NCBI RefSeq assembly: GCF_018362995.1
Contig: NZ_CP074372.1
Location: 2,790,001-2,854,000 of the forward strand
Length of the DNA stretch: 64,000 nt
Direction of reading: 5' to 3'
Source: Chryseobacterium indologenes
GTDB taxonomy: Bacteria > Bacteroidota > Bacteroidia > Flavobacteriales > Weeksellaceae
Part shown: positions 36,127-46,137 of the stretch, in pieces
Position numbering within the stretch: the first letter of the stretch is position 1
Layout: each line of letters begins with the position of its first letter
Position numbers and translations under genes: made by a program
Notes under the pieces: generated by a model
The model's database searches: none
Seen by the model: the letters and a program-made list of their open reading frames with translations, nothing else
What the model was told of the DNA's origin: nothing

Positions 36127-37230
36127 CTATACTTTCAATATTACCTCAGCAGCATGATCACTGGCGCCTTTTCCACCAAGCTTTTCTCTCAAAAGTTCGT
36201 AATCATTCAGAACCTGTGTTCTTTTTTCACCTGATATAATTTTATTGAGTTCTTCTACCAGGTTTTTCGTATTCAGATCATTTTGAATAAGTTCTTTCAC
36301 CACTTCTCTGTCCATGATAAGATTAACCAGAGAAATATAATTGATGTTTTTCACTAATCTTTTCGCAATGGCATAGGAAATTTTGCTTCCACGATAGCAA
36401 ACTACCTCAGGAATATTCAACAGTGCCGTTTCCAGGGTAGCTGTTCCGGAAGTCACAAGAGCTGCTTTGGAACACCTCAGCAGATCATAGGTTTTATTGG
36501 ATACAAAATGAACATTCTCATCCACATATTTCTGATAAAATTCTTTAGGAAGACTCGGTGCTCCGGCAATTACAAACTGATAGTTTTTAAAATGTGGTCT
36601 TACGGAAAGCATTATTTCAAGCATCTTTTCCACTTCCTGTTCTCTGGAACCCGGTAAAAGCGCAATGATTTCTTTTTCGTTCAGACCATTATCTGATTTG
36701 AATTTTTCAATACTGATTTCCTGCAGATCCGAAATAGCATCCAGCAAAGGATGCCCTACAAAATGGGAATGAACTCCATGTTTTCTGTAAAAATCTTCTT
36801 CAAAAGGAAGAATCACCATCATTTCATCCACATACTTTTTGATAATTTCTACACGCCCTTCTTTCCATGCCCAAAGCTGCGGCGAAATATAATAAACTAC
36901 TTTGATCCCAAGCTCTTTGGCAAATCTTGCAATTCTCAGGTTGAAACCAGGATAATCTACTAAAATCAAAACATCAGGTCTGTTCTTTTGGATATCCTCT
37001 TTACAGAATTTAATATTATTCAGAATGGTTCTGAGATTCATCACCACTTCCAGAAATCCCATAAAAGCAAGATCACGGTAATGCTTCACCAGTGTTCCGC
37101 CCTGAGCTTTCATCAGATCACCACCCCAAAACCTGAATTCCGCATTCGGATCCTTTTGTTTTAAGGCTTTCATCAAATTGCTTCCGTGTAAATCACCAGA
37201 AGCTTCTCCTGCAATAATATAATACTTCAT
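36127..37230 (-). CDS. lpxB: Lipid-A-disaccharide synthase
   Basis: A 367-residue GT19 glycosyltransferase that joins UDP-diacylglucosamine and lipid X in lipid A synthesis. Seen: MKYYIIAGEASGDLHGSN, FWGGDLM, YISPQLWAWKEGR, FVGHPLLD, LLPGSREQEV and SGTATLETALLNIPEVVCYR. The start is at ATG 37230 (MKYYII); eight further codons upstream are not family-like. Divergent from the DUF2480 gene. Confidence 0.95.
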   Translation of the reverse strand: MKYYIIAGEASGDLHGSNLMKALKQKDPNAEFRFWGGDLMKAQGGTLVKHYRDLAFMGFLEVVMNLRTILNNIKFCKEDIQKNRPDVLILVDYPGFNLRIARFAKELGIKVVYYISPQLWAWKEGRVEIIKKYVDEMMVILPFEEDFYRKHGVHSHFVGHPLLDAISDLQEISIEKFKSDNGLNEKEIIALLPGSREQEVEKMLEIMLSVRPHFKNYQFVIAGAPSLPKEFYQKYVDENVHFVSNKTYDLLRCSKAALVTSGTATLETALLNIPEVVCYRGSKISYAIAKRLVKNINYISLVNLIMDREVVKELIQNDLNTKNLVEELNKIISGEKRTQVLNDYELLREKLGGKGASDHAAEVILKV

Positions 37231-37280
37231 TTCTATAGTAAGGATAGAGAACAAATTAAAATAGATATGATCTTAATTCG

Positions 37281-37288
37281 TAAATTTG
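37281..37288 (+). promoter_or_regulatory. -7 box of DUF2480 gene
   Basis: TAAATTTG fits TAnnTTTG, 21 bp before the start codon. Confidence 0.45.
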
Positions 37289-37308
37289 TTCAAAGATAAT
37301 GATAAAAA

Positions 37309-37818
37309 ATGTCAGAAGAATTTGAAATCCGGAATAAAGTTGCTGAAAGCGGCCTTATCAATTTTGACCTTGCCACTTTACTTCCAAAAGGAGAAAGAAA
37401 GGGAATTGATCTTAAAGATTTTCTTTTCCAGGAAATGATCCTGAAAGAAAAAGATTTTCGTGAAAAGGTAGAGGCAATAGATACTGAACTATATAAAGAC
37501 TCTTATATATACATTTATAACTCGGTAGATACAATCATCCCGCTTTGGGCTTATTTTGTATTGACAGCAAAACTTACTGATGTTGCAAAAAAAATAGTCT
37601 TTGGAAGTCGTGAGGACCTTGATGTTATTTTAATGCACAATGCTATCCAGACCCATGATTTTGAGGAAATGAGAGGCAAAAGAGTTCTGGTAAAAGGCTG
37701 TTCAGATAAAGATATTCCTGAAAATGCATATATAGAACTGGTAGAACAGTTAAAACCAATTGTAAAATCTCTGATGTTCGGAGAAGCCTGTTCTAATGTG
37801 CCTATTATCAAAAACTAA
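37309..37818 (+). CDS. DUF2480-family protein
   Basis: A 169-residue soluble protein of a Bacteroidota family that I recognise by the LINFDLATLLPKGER, DSYIYIYNSVDTIIPLWAYFVL and VKGCSDKDIPENAYIEL segments. There is no signal or membrane helix. Function unknown. Divergent from lpxB with 78 bp between starts, and 112 bp before the DUF937 gene. Confidence 0.82.
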   Translation: MSEEFEIRNKVAESGLINFDLATLLPKGERKGIDLKDFLFQEMILKEKDFREKVEAIDTELYKDSYIYIYNSVDTIIPLWAYFVLTAKLTDVAKKIVFGSREDLDVILMHNAIQTHDFEEMRGKRVLVKGCSDKDIPENAYIELVEQLKPIVKSLMFGEACSNVPIIKN

Positions 37819-37930
37819 GGTCTTCTGAAACGTTATCAGAAAACTTTAACAATAATTATGAAAGCAGGTCATTTCGCGAGGCATATTTTTTGATAACTTT
37901 GGTTTACTTAATACTAAATAAACACAAAAA

Positions 37931-38590
37931 ATGAGTTTAATCGACCTACTTACAGGGAACACAGGCAACCAGGTTGCTGAACAGGCTGAAAACAAATTCG
38001 GAATCGGCAAAAACCAGGTAATCGCCCTATTAGCAGTAGCTACCCCTCTTATTATTTCTTATCTTAGAAATAAATCTCAGGACGCTAAAGAAGCAGAAGC
38101 TTTAAATAATGCTTTAGATAAAGACCACAATGGAAGTATTTTAAATGACGCTTCTCAGATTGAAGCAAGACAGGCTGAAGGCGGATCTATCCTGGATCAT
38201 ATCTTTGGCGGACAAAAAAGTACTGTTGAAAACCAATTGTCACAAAACACAGGAATATCAATAGACAAAATAGGTCCTATTCTTGCGATGTTAGCCCCTG
38301 TGGTAATGGGTTACATTGGCCAGCAGAAACAGCAGAGTAATGTAGGTGCAGGTGGTCTTGGAGATCTTTTAGGAGGAATCCTTGGGAACGCTTCCAGCCA
38401 GGCTCAAGCTCAGCAATCTAATCCTTTGAATGACATTCTTGGAAGTGTTTTAGGAGGTGGAACACAGTCTCAATCATCCGGAAATCCACTGAACGATATA
38501 CTTGGAAGTGTATTGGGTGGCGGTGGAAACCAACAACAAGGAGGTGGCGGCCTAGGCAGCATCCTTGGTAATATACTTGGAGGTAAATAA
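37931..38590 (+). CDS. DUF937-family protein with Gly-rich C-terminal repeats
   Basis: A 219-residue protein. The DUF937 (YidB-like) region spans about 1-140 and includes NQVIALLAVATPLIISYLRN and GPILAMLAPVVMGYIGQQ. The C-terminal third holds repeats of NPLNDILGSVLGGG (two clear copies plus degenerate GSILGNILGGK), separated by Gln/Gly-rich linkers. There is no signal peptide. Function unknown. A -7-like box TAACTTTG (37894-37901) precedes it and a strong terminator follows. Confidence 0.82.
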   Translation: MSLIDLLTGNTGNQVAEQAENKFGIGKNQVIALLAVATPLIISYLRNKSQDAKEAEALNNALDKDHNGSILNDASQIEARQAEGGSILDHIFGGQKSTVENQLSQNTGISIDKIGPILAMLAPVVMGYIGQQKQQSNVGAGGLGDLLGGILGNASSQAQAQQSNPLNDILGSVLGGGTQSQSSGNPLNDILGSVLGGGGNQQQGGGGLGSILGNILGGK

Positions 38591-38603
38591 TTAATTTAAT
38601 TTT

Positions 38604-38645
38604 CATAAAAAAAGACCGGAGACATGATCTTCGGTCTTTTTTTAT
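38604..38645. terminator. Bidirectional terminator after DUF937 and THX genes
   Basis: AAAAAAAGACCG...CGGTCTTTTTTT inverted repeat with A and T runs on the two sides; it can serve the plus-strand DUF937 gene and the minus-strand THX gene. Confidence 0.85.
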
Positions 38646-38650
38646 GAAAA

Positions 38651-38770
38651 TTATTTTTTAGATTTTTCTTCTGAAGCTGTAAAAGATTTTGAGGTTTTCT
38701 TAGGTCTTCTTTTACCATAACTTCCGGAATTGATTTTCCCTCTTCTTGATTTTTTGTCTCCTTTTCCCAT
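38651..38770 (-). CDS. 30S ribosomal protein THX family
   Basis: A 39-codon gene that a length cut-off would miss. The product starts MGKGDKKSRRGKINSGSYG followed by KRRPKKTSKSF and an acidic-basic tail; the MGKGDKK(T/S)RRGKI...GSYGxxR pattern is the THX (bTHX) signature, a small very basic peptide buried in the 30S head. It sits between two larger genes and ends just before a strong terminator shared with the DUF937 gene. Confidence 0.85.
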   Translation of the reverse strand: MGKGDKKSRRGKINSGSYGKRRPKKTSKSFTASEEKSKK

Positions 38771-38988
38771 AGTAATTATGTATTTGTTAATTACGAATTT
38801 AGAAAATACAACGCTAAAATCCAACTAATGAAGCTGTTAAAGTTTTATAAAATAAGAAAGGAAGCTGAGAAGGAGGCTGGAAATTACTGTCAGGTTATTA
38901 TTTCGATTTTTCTGTCTTCAGATCTATTATTTCTTCTTACCTACGGTGATTTATTTCAGACTGCTAGAACTTCCATCACCCAACCTAT

Positions 38989-40383
38989 TTAAACTTTTAT
39001 TGTTTTCCATTTTCCTTTTTTGAATAAGATAAAAGCAACTATAGTAATCAGCGTTTCTGCGGCAGGAATTGAAATAAACACTCCTTTTGGACCCATTTCA
39101 AAATATTTTGACAGAAAATACGCCAAAGGAATCTGAAACAGCCAGAATCCAAAAAGGTTAACCCAGGTAGGTGTCCAGGTATCTCCGGCTCCATTGAAAG
39201 CATTAATCATAACCATCCCGATTCCGTAGAAAATAAATCCTGTGCTCATGATCTGAAGAGCATTTTTAGCAAAATCTTTGATAGCCGTTTCCTGAGTGAA
39301 GAAACCAACTAAAAAATTTCCCATAAAAATAAAAATCAGACTTACAATCAGCATAAAGATGACATTATATTTCACGGTTTTCATTACCGACTGCTCTGCT
39401 CTCAGCATTTCATTAGCACCCATATTTTGTCCTACCAGTGTAGAAGCCGCATTACTCAGTCCCCAGGCAGGAAGCATAAAGAACATCATCAGTCTTAAAG
39501 CTGTCTGATAGCCGGCGGATGCATTTTCGCCCCCTGTAGTTGCTACCAATTCTGCTAGGAAAATCCAGCTACATGAAGCAATGACAAACTGGAAGATTCC
39601 GGGAGTTGCAATCTTTATAATGGACTTAATTAATTCATAATTTGGTTTAAAATAAGGAATCTTTATACGGATCTGTGTATCTGCTACTAAAAGATGATAC
39701 AACTGGTAGATCACCCCGATACTTCGACCTATAGTTGTTGCCAAAGCTGCTCCGGTCAACCCTAAAGCAGGAACGGGTCCTAATCCTTTTATCAATATTG
39801 GACATAGAATAATATTGGCAATATTCGCTATCCATAAGCTTTTCATAGCAATCATTGCATTTCCAGCACCTCTGAAAATACCATTAATTAAAAATAACAG
39901 CATAATAATTGTGCTGCTGCTCATCATAATTCTGGTAAAATTCTTTCCATAGGCTGCTGCTTCCGGCTTTGAGCCCATTAATATCAGGATTTCCTCAGCA
40001 TAGATTACTCCCAGTAAACTTAAAACAAAAGTAATAACAAATGAAACTAACATTACCTGTGCAGCACTTCTGGAAGCCTGCTCCGGATTTTTCTCCCCGA
40101 TTCTTCTTGCCACCAAAGCCGTTGCCGCCATACTCATACCAATCGCAATAGAATACATCACCGAAAGTACAGATTCAGTAAGTCCCACGGTCTGAATAGC
40201 AAAACCACTTTCTTTTAAATGTCCGACAAAATATAGATCAACAAGGGCAAATACGGATTCCATAGCCATCTCCAGCATCATGGGAATCGCTAAAAGCAAT
40301 ACAGCACTTCTGATATTCACCTTCGTGAAATCAGTTTCTTCGCCACTGAATGCTTTTTTCAAAAATTCAACATATTTTGTCAT
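38989..40383 (-). CDS. MATE-family efflux transporter
   Basis: A 464-residue membrane protein with about 12 predicted helices in two homologous halves, of the multidrug and toxic compound extrusion family (NorM-like), which exports cationic compounds using a Na+ or H+ gradient. Seen: AIPMMLEMAMESVFALVDLYFVG at helix 1, GMSMAATALVARRIGEK, and in the second half NAASTLVGQNMGANE. The start is at ATG 40383 (MTKYVEFLKK); eight further codons upstream are less likely. Single gene. Confidence 0.93.
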   Translation of the reverse strand: MTKYVEFLKKAFSGEETDFTKVNIRSAVLLLAIPMMLEMAMESVFALVDLYFVGHLKESGFAIQTVGLTESVLSVMYSIAIGMSMAATALVARRIGEKNPEQASRSAAQVMLVSFVITFVLSLLGVIYAEEILILMGSKPEAAAYGKNFTRIMMSSSTIIMLLFLINGIFRGAGNAMIAMKSLWIANIANIILCPILIKGLGPVPALGLTGAALATTIGRSIGVIYQLYHLLVADTQIRIKIPYFKPNYELIKSIIKIATPGIFQFVIASCSWIFLAELVATTGGENASAGYQTALRLMMFFMLPAWGLSNAASTLVGQNMGANEMLRAEQSVMKTVKYNVIFMLIVSLIFIFMGNFLVGFFTQETAIKDFAKNALQIMSTGFIFYGIGMVMINAFNGAGDTWTPTWVNLFGFWLFQIPLAYFLSKYFEMGPKGVFISIPAAETLITIVAFILFKKGKWKTIKV

Positions 40384-40758
40384 GATTTCTTTTAGTTTAC
40401 TTAGCAAAAGTATTCATTCAAATGCAATTAAAAGTTGGCATATGAAAAGTTTTTAATAAGATTGTTCTTATAAGAAAATCAAAATTATAATAAAAGCATA
40501 GCGTGATATGGTAAGCTTTGAAAGAGTATCAGTCATCTATCAGTGATACAACTGCGGATTATACCCGAAAATATTGAGAAACCTGAAATCATTAAGCTTT
40601 TGGAGTAATTTTAAATTGATGACATTCTAAACAGCAGTTTTACAATTCTATAATTAATACGAGAATAATCTGATTAATAGAACGATAATTATTATCAAAA
40701 CTTAGCAATTGGTAATAAAATTTAATTTAGATTTGTATATTCTTAAAAAAGTATCCTT
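40384..40758. other. 375 bp without a gene
   Basis: Divergent intergenic region between the MATE gene and the ankyrin gene. It holds an imperfect palindrome GTATCA...TGATAC (40526-40549) and a -7-like box TAGATTTG (40728-40735) with a TTG 16 bp upstream for the ankyrin gene. Confidence 0.5.
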
Positions 40759-41121
40759 ATGAAAAAAATAATCTCTACAACCTTTCTATTTGGAATCTTA
40801 TTGTCTGGCGGCATGCTTTCTGCTCAGAAAATGACTCAGGAAAAGATGAAAGCCATCTATTCTGATGATGTGGCAATATTTAAAAAACAGTTTGCCCCGG
40901 GAGATTACAACAAATGCTTCCTCGTTGGAAACATAGCTTATTCACCTCTTGGTTTTAGTGTAATGTCTGATAGAAAGAATATTATAAATTTCCTCTTGGA
41001 CAACAAGGCCAATGTTAATAAAAAATGTCAGAACAAAACACCTCTTGAAGTAGCTGATGATACAAAAGGTACTGAAGAAATAAAGAAAATTCTGACAGAA
41101 AAAGGGGGTAATAGAAATTAA
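40759..41121 (+). CDS. Small secreted ankyrin-repeat protein
   Basis: A 120-residue protein with a signal peptide (about 1-22, MLSAQ end) and one to two ankyrin-like repeats in the second half: SPLGFSVMSDRKNIINFLLDNKANVNKKCQNKTPLEVADD. Two Cys (in NKCFLV and KKCQNK) might form a disulphide in the periplasm. Function unknown. It stands alone between intergenic gaps. Confidence 0.75.
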   Translation: MKKIISTTFLFGILLSGGMLSAQKMTQEKMKAIYSDDVAIFKKQFAPGDYNKCFLVGNIAYSPLGFSVMSDRKNIINFLLDNKANVNKKCQNKTPLEVADDTKGTEEIKKILTEKGGNRN

Positions 41122-41190
41122 AAAACCTGAAAACAACATACGAAACTTCCGAAAGGAAGTTTTTTTTATTTATAAAACCTGCAAAAATCT

Positions 41191-41232
41191 TATCTTTGCC
41201 AACGAAAAATTCAAGGTTCGGAATTGAACCTT
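41191..41232 (+). promoter_or_regulatory. aspS promoter -7 box and palindromic leader
   Basis: TATCTTTG (41191-41198) fits TAnnTTTG. Directly downstream lies the inverted repeat AAGGTTC/GAACCTT (41213-41232), which would be in the leader mRNA. Confidence 0.5.
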
Positions 41233-41258
41233 AAACATTGAACTTTAAACAAATAATT

Positions 41259-43013
41259 ATGTTTCGATCGCACACCAACGGAGAGCTATCTCTGAAAAAT
41301 CTGAATGAAGAAGTTACACTATCAGGATGGGTACAAACTATCCGTGATAAAGGATTTATGATTTGGGTAGATCTTCGAGATCGTTACGGAATTACCCAAC
41401 TGGTTTTTGACCAGGAGCGCTCTTCTGCACAACTGATGGAAGAGGCTAAAAAACTGGGCCGTGAATTTGTAATTCAGGCTACCGGAAGAGTTATTGAAAG
41501 AGTAAGCAAAAACCCTAATATTCCAACAGGAGAAATTGAAATTCTGGTAGAAAAACTGACTATTCTGAATGATTCTCAGCTTCCCCCTTTCACTATTGAA
41601 GATGAAACAGACGGAGGTGAGGAATTAAGAATGAAATACCGTTACCTGGATATCAGAAGAAATCCGGTAAAAGATAAACTGATCTTCCGCCACAAAATGG
41701 CACAAAAAGTAAGAAATTATTTATCCGAGGAAGGTTTCATTGAGGTGGAAACCCCTGTTCTGATCAAGTCTACTCCGGAAGGAGCAAGAGATTTCGTTGT
41801 ACCAAGCAGAATGAATCCGGGACAGTTTTATGCATTGCCACAGTCTCCTCAAACTTTCAAACAGCTATTGATGGTAGGTGGAATGGATAAGTATTTCCAG
41901 ATTGTAAAATGTTTCCGTGATGAGGATTTAAGAGCAGACAGACAGCCGGAATTTACACAGATCGACTGTGAGATGGCTTTTGTAGAGCAGGAAGATGTCA
42001 TGACCGTATTTGAGGGAATGACTAAAACTCTGATAAAAGATATTACAGGTCAGGAATTCGGAGATTTTCCAAGAATGACTTTCGCAGATGCGATGAGAAA
42101 ATACGGAAATGACAAACCGGATATCCGTTTCGGAATGGAGTTCGTAGAACTAAATGAGCTGGTAAAAGGAAAAGACTTTAAAATATTTGATGATGCAGAA
42201 TTAGTAGTCGGAATCAATGTAGAAGGATGCGCAGACTATACAAGAAAACAGATCGATGAGCTTGTTGATTGGGTGAAACGCCCTCAGGTTGGAGCTTCAG
42301 GGATGGTTTGGGCTAAATTCCAGAATGATGGAGTAAAAACCTCATCGGTAAACAAATTCTACAACGAAGAAGATTTAACAAAAATCATCGAAAAATTCGG
42401 AGCTAAAGAAGGAGACTTAATGTTGATTCTTTCCGGAAACGAAAACAAAGTAAGAGCCCAGCTTTCTGCTTTAAGAATGGAACTTGGGAACCGTTTGGGA
42501 TTAAGAAAAGGAAATGTATTTGCACCACTTTGGGTTGTTGACTTCCCGCTATTGGAATGGGATGAAGATACTGAAAGATTCCATGCAATGCACCACCCGT
42601 TTACTTCTCCAAAACCGGAAGATATCCACTTATTGGAAACAGATCCTGGAAAAGCAAGAGCCAACGCTTATGATATGGTTCTGAACGGAAACGAAATCGG
42701 AGGTGGATCTATCAGAATTTTTGACAGAGAACTGCAGTCCAGAATGTTTGATTTATTAGGATTTACCAGAGAAGAGGCAGAAGCCCAGTTTGGATTCCTG
42801 ATGAATGCATTCAAATACGGAGCACCGCCACATGGAGGTCTGGCATTCGGGTTTGACCGTTTAGTAGCAATCCTTGACGGAAACGAAGTCATCAGAGATT
42901 ATATCGCATTCCCTAAGAATAATTCAGGACGAGATGTAATGATTGACGCACCGGCATCGATTGCTGATGCACAGCTCGATGAACTGGAATTACAATTGAA
43001 CTTAAAAGCATAA
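41259..43013 (+). CDS. aspS: Aspartyl-tRNA synthetase
   Basis: A 584-residue class II aminoacyl-tRNA synthetase. An N-terminal OB-fold anticodon-binding domain (about 1-105, [24 protein letters not shown]) is followed by the catalytic core with motif 2 [19 protein letters not shown], a GAD insertion and motif 3 [13 protein letters not shown]. The start is the ATG at 41259 ([10 protein letters not shown]); seven codons further upstream lie in the leader. A terminator follows directly. Confidence 0.97.
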   Translation: MFRSHTNGELSLKNLNEEVTLSGWVQTIRDKGFMIWVDLRDRYGITQLVFDQERSSAQLMEEAKKLGREFVIQATGRVIERVSKNPNIPTGEIEILVEKLTILNDSQLPPFTIEDETDGGEELRMKYRYLDIRRNPVKDKLIFRHKMAQKVRNYLSEEGFIEVETPVLIKSTPEGARDFVVPSRMNPGQFYALPQSPQTFKQLLMVGGMDKYFQIVKCFRDEDLRADRQPEFTQIDCEMAFVEQEDVMTVFEGMTKTLIKDITGQEFGDFPRMTFADAMRKYGNDKPDIRFGMEFVELNELVKGKDFKIFDDAELVVGINVEGCADYTRKQIDELVDWVKRPQVGASGMVWAKFQNDGVKTSSVNKFYNEEDLTKIIEKFGAKEGDLMLILSGNENKVRAQLSALRMELGNRLGLRKGNVFAPLWVVDFPLLEWDEDTERFHAMHHPFTSPKPEDIHLLETDPGKARANAYDMVLNGNEIGGGSIRIFDRELQSRMFDLLGFTREEAEAQFGFLMNAFKYGAPPHGGLAFGFDRLVAILDGNEVIRDYIAFPKNNSGRDVMIDAPASIADAQLDELELQLNLKA

Positions 43014-43413
43014 ATTAAAGCGGGGTATTTGCCCCGCTTTTTTTATATCCTAAATTTCAGCACACTCCATTAATTTTTTAATGGAATAAACTTTATGCTA
43101 GTATAAAGTACTGTTTTGGCTATCATATCAATTATTGGTGAAATAACTTAATTTGAAATTTGATAGTAAAAATTAATACAAAAACATTAAATTATCGAAA
43201 TTAATACACATTTAAAATAAAAACACAACAAAACAATCATTATATTATGTTATATACAAACATAATCTTTTATTAATATATTTACACCATACAGCTGAAT
43301 TATAATGAGGTCTTAATCAAAACTCAGGATTTGATTAATTTTATAATCTTTTGCGTAGGGTAATAATATAGCTGTTCATATTTAATCTGATCACCAAACC
43401 AATATTAAATAAT
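43014..43413. other. 400 bp without a gene, terminator plus AT-rich region
   Basis: The aspS terminator is at 43017-43045. The rest is very AT-rich with no gene seen; the promoter of the astacin gene should lie here (TATATTTA at 43277-43284 is a near match). Confidence 0.5.
43017..43045 (+). terminator. Terminator of aspS
   Basis: AAGCGGGG/CCCCGCTT stem with a six-base loop, then TTTTTTT. Confidence 0.92.
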
Positions 43414-44745
43414 ATGAAAAGCAAACTATTACTCTTATCAGTATGCCTTATTCTGGCATTGAATTCATGTAGATCGGATATTGAAAATACACAGGCAGAT
43501 TCAATAAACCAAACAACCACAAAACTTGACAATGCAAAGATTCACAAATTATTAATTAACGGAAAATACACGTATGTTAATGAAGTAAATGGTGAATATT
43601 TTTATGCAGATGATATTACTATTAGTGCTGAGCAGTTTGACAAATTAAAGATGCAAGCCAATTCTGAAATGTCAACAGCTGAGAAAAGCACCATTGTAAG
43701 CTCTTTTATTAAGACTTGGCCGAATGCAACGGTTTATTATACATTACCCAGCCAGGGAAGTCTGAGTACCCAGAATTACAATACATTCCTTACCAATATC
43801 AACAAAGCGTTTGATATGATCTCTTCCCAAACCAGCATGCAGTTTGTTGAACGTACCAATCAGACAGAATATATCACCTTTACTTATACAACAAGCAACA
43901 GCTCACCACTTGGATGGCAAAAAAACAGAGTGAATGGTATTAAGATTTATAATATTACTTATCCTGCGATTATCGCCCACGAAATAATGCACTCAATGGG
44001 AATCATGCATGAACAGTGCCGTCCGGACAGAGATCAGTATATTATTGTAGATGTTAACAAAGCCGTGGAAGGCAGCCGTCATAACTTCAACCTTTACAAT
44101 GATTACGCAGGACACGGGGCATTTGATTTCGGTTCAGTGATGATGTATCAGTCTACAGACTTTGCCATAGACTCAAGCCAGCCTGTAATGACTAAGCTGG
44201 ACGGATCCACCTTTACCAAGCAAAGAACAGGATTGTCTGCCGGTGATTATGCAGGAATAAATCATTTGTACGGACCTGTGAATGCCACTTCAGCAATCAA
44301 CGGAACTTATACAATGAGAACAGCTTTAGCGAATGATAAAAATGTAGATATTACCGGGAGTTCCACTACGGATGGTACCAGTATCATTCTGTATTCAGCT
44401 TCTACAGGGAATAACCAGAAATTTACTTTCAGCAAATCAGATCATGGATATTATATCATCAAATCTATATTAGATCCTGCAAAGGTGTTAACCGTAAAAG
44501 GTAACGGGATAACAAATGGAACAGCTGTTGAATTAAGAACCAATTCTAATACAGATTCTCAGAAATGGTTATTATTCAATCTGGGAAACAATGGTTTTGG
44601 ATTCGCTCCCAAGAATGCTCCAGCATTGAGATTAGAAGTAAAGGATGGCTTAACAACCAATCTTACTCCTATTGTAATCGGCACTACGGATCAAACGGTT
44701 CAGCCTTCCACAAAACAACGCTTTATCCTTACAAAAGTTAACTAA
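43414..44745 (+). CDS. Astacin-type (M12A) metalloprotease lipoprotein with ricin-type lectin domain, flavastacin-like
   Basis: A 443-residue predicted lipoprotein: signal MKSKLLLLSVCLILALNSC with lipobox ALNSC, a propeptide to about residue 95, and an astacin domain (about 100-290). The zinc site is HEIMHSMGIMHE (His189, Glu190, His193, His199) followed by QCRPDRD, and the Met-turn is SVMMYQS with the Tyr typical of astacins. A C-terminal ricin-type beta-trefoil (about 295-443, TYTMRTALANDKNVDI ... QKWLLFNL) may bind sugars. The architecture resembles flavastacin of Elizabethkingia meningoseptica, an Asp-N-like protease, but specificity here is not shown. Confidence 0.9.
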   Translation: MKSKLLLLSVCLILALNSCRSDIENTQADSINQTTTKLDNAKIHKLLINGKYTYVNEVNGEYFYADDITISAEQFDKLKMQANSEMSTAEKSTIVSSFIKTWPNATVYYTLPSQGSLSTQNYNTFLTNINKAFDMISSQTSMQFVERTNQTEYITFTYTTSNSSPLGWQKNRVNGIKIYNITYPAIIAHEIMHSMGIMHEQCRPDRDQYIIVDVNKAVEGSRHNFNLYNDYAGHGAFDFGSVMMYQSTDFAIDSSQPVMTKLDGSTFTKQRTGLSAGDYAGINHLYGPVNATSAINGTYTMRTALANDKNVDITGSSTTDGTSIILYSASTGNNQKFTFSKSDHGYYIIKSILDPAKVLTVKGNGITNGTAVELRTNSNTDSQKWLLFNLGNNGFGFAPKNAPALRLEVKDGLTTNLTPIVIGTTDQTVQPSTKQRFILTKVN

Positions 44746-44760
44746 ACTTTTTTACATAAA

Positions 44761-44800
44761 TAAAGAGGTTAGAAAATACATTTCCTAACCTCTTTTGTTT
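44761..44800. terminator. Bidirectional terminator between astacin gene and purA
   Basis: AAAGAGGTTAG/CTAACCTCTTT stem; T-rich sequence on the plus side and T-rich on the minus side, between two converging genes. Confidence 0.85.
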
Positions 44801-44814
44801 TTATATAATTCCTG

Positions 44815-46083
44815 TTAAATCATTTTCAACATCTGCTCCCTTCCCGGTCCTGTCGAAAGATAAGCCACCGGAATACCTAATTCTGTTTCCAGAAATGATA
44901 GAAACTCATTCACTTCTTTTGGCAGCTCCGAAGGACTTTTCATTGTGGAAAAATCAGCATTCCATCCATTCATCCATTTTAGTACAGGCTTTCCGTTTTC
45001 AGGAAGTAATCCCGAAACCTCAACTGTATTTCCATCTTCCAGTTCATAATGGGTACAAACCGCTACAGATGGCAGACCGCTTAAAACATCAGCTTTAGTC
45101 AGAACCAACTGAGTAACTCCGTTGATCATTACAGCATATTTTAAAGCAGGTAAATCTAACCAGCCTGTTCTTCTCGGACGTCCGGTATTGGAACCAAACT
45201 CATTTCCTTTTGTTCTGATTTCTTCACCTAACTCATCAAATAATTCTGTTGGAAATACTCCGTTTCCCACTCTTGTACAATATGCTTTAGCGATTCCAAA
45301 TATTTCACCGATCTTTTTCGGTGAGATACCTAACCCACTGCTCGCACCGGAAGCCGTAGTTGAAGAAGAGGTCACATAAGGATAAGTTCCGTGGTCAATA
45401 TCCAGCATTGCAGCCTGGGATCCTTCCGCTAATATTTTCTTTCCTTCTGCCAGCGCATTGTTTAAATATATTTCTGTTTCAGTACATTTAAATGTTTTCA
45501 GAAAGTCTACAGCCTCAAAAAATTCATTACTTATTTCCTCCAGAGAAGGAAGTTCCACGCCTCCTGCTGCAAGCATTTTATAATCTCTTTCCAAAATATG
45601 CTTCACTCTGCTTTTAAAATCCGGGGCAAACATATCTCCCACTCTCACATTCTGTCGTAAAATTTTATTTGAATATGCCTGTGCAATCCCGTTTTTCGTT
45701 GTCCCGATAGTTGTATAATCCGGGCTTTCTTCCATAAAAACATCCAAAAGTTTATGAGTAGGCAATACAAAGTGAGCTTTCAATGAAATAACCACATTGT
45801 TTTCCGGCTGAACAGTAGTATCAAATGTCTTAAGATTTGCTATTTCTTTTTTAAAACTTACCGGATCCAGAACAGTTCCCGTTCCAATCACATTCTGCAC
45901 CCCGTTCATAAAGATTCCCGAAGGAATCATTTTAAGCGTTATTCTGCGTCCGTTTCTTTCAATACTGTGTCCAGCATTAGATCCGCCATTAAAACGAGCT
46001 GTAATGTCGTAATTTTCACTGATAAGATCAATAAACTTTCCTTTACCTTCATCTCCCCATTGTAATCCTAATACAATATCCAT
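44815..46083 (-). CDS. purA: Adenylosuccinate synthetase
   Basis: A 422-residue enzyme that joins IMP and aspartate using GTP, the first committed step to AMP. Seen: LGLQWGDEGKGKFID at the N-terminus, the second-motif NAGHSIERNGRR, GTTKNGIAQAYSNK, GSQAAMLDIDHGTYPYVTSS and GRPRRTGWLDLPALKYA. Full length. A promoter-like box (TAGCTTTG) and the palindrome TTGTCATTTGACAA lie upstream, suggesting control by the Crp/Fnr regulator encoded next. Confidence 0.96.
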   Translation of the reverse strand: MDIVLGLQWGDEGKGKFIDLISENYDITARFNGGSNAGHSIERNGRRITLKMIPSGIFMNGVQNVIGTGTVLDPVSFKKEIANLKTFDTTVQPENNVVISLKAHFVLPTHKLLDVFMEESPDYTTIGTTKNGIAQAYSNKILRQNVRVGDMFAPDFKSRVKHILERDYKMLAAGGVELPSLEEISNEFFEAVDFLKTFKCTETEIYLNNALAEGKKILAEGSQAAMLDIDHGTYPYVTSSSTTASGASSGLGISPKKIGEIFGIAKAYCTRVGNGVFPTELFDELGEEIRTKGNEFGSNTGRPRRTGWLDLPALKYAVMINGVTQLVLTKADVLSGLPSVAVCTHYELEDGNTVEVSGLLPENGKPVLKWMNGWNADFSTMKSPSELPKEVNEFLSFLETELGIPVAYLSTGPGREQMLKMI

Positions 46084-46107
46084 ATTCGCACTTTAAATTT
46101 TATGTAG

Positions 46108-46115
46108 CAAAGCTA
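46108..46115 (-). promoter_or_regulatory. -7 box of purA promoter
   Basis: On the minus strand TAGCTTTG fits TAnnTTTG, 25 bp before the purA start codon. The palindrome at 46138-46151 would be centred near -42 of the resulting transcript. Confidence 0.5.
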
Positions 46116-46137
46116 TGACAGTCAATAAGAAAGACCA

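Noticed and set aside
40526..40549. Imperfect palindrome GTATCA...TGATAC in the MATE-ankyrin gap
   Set aside because: Interrupted by mismatches and with no second copy, so not strong enough to call an operator.
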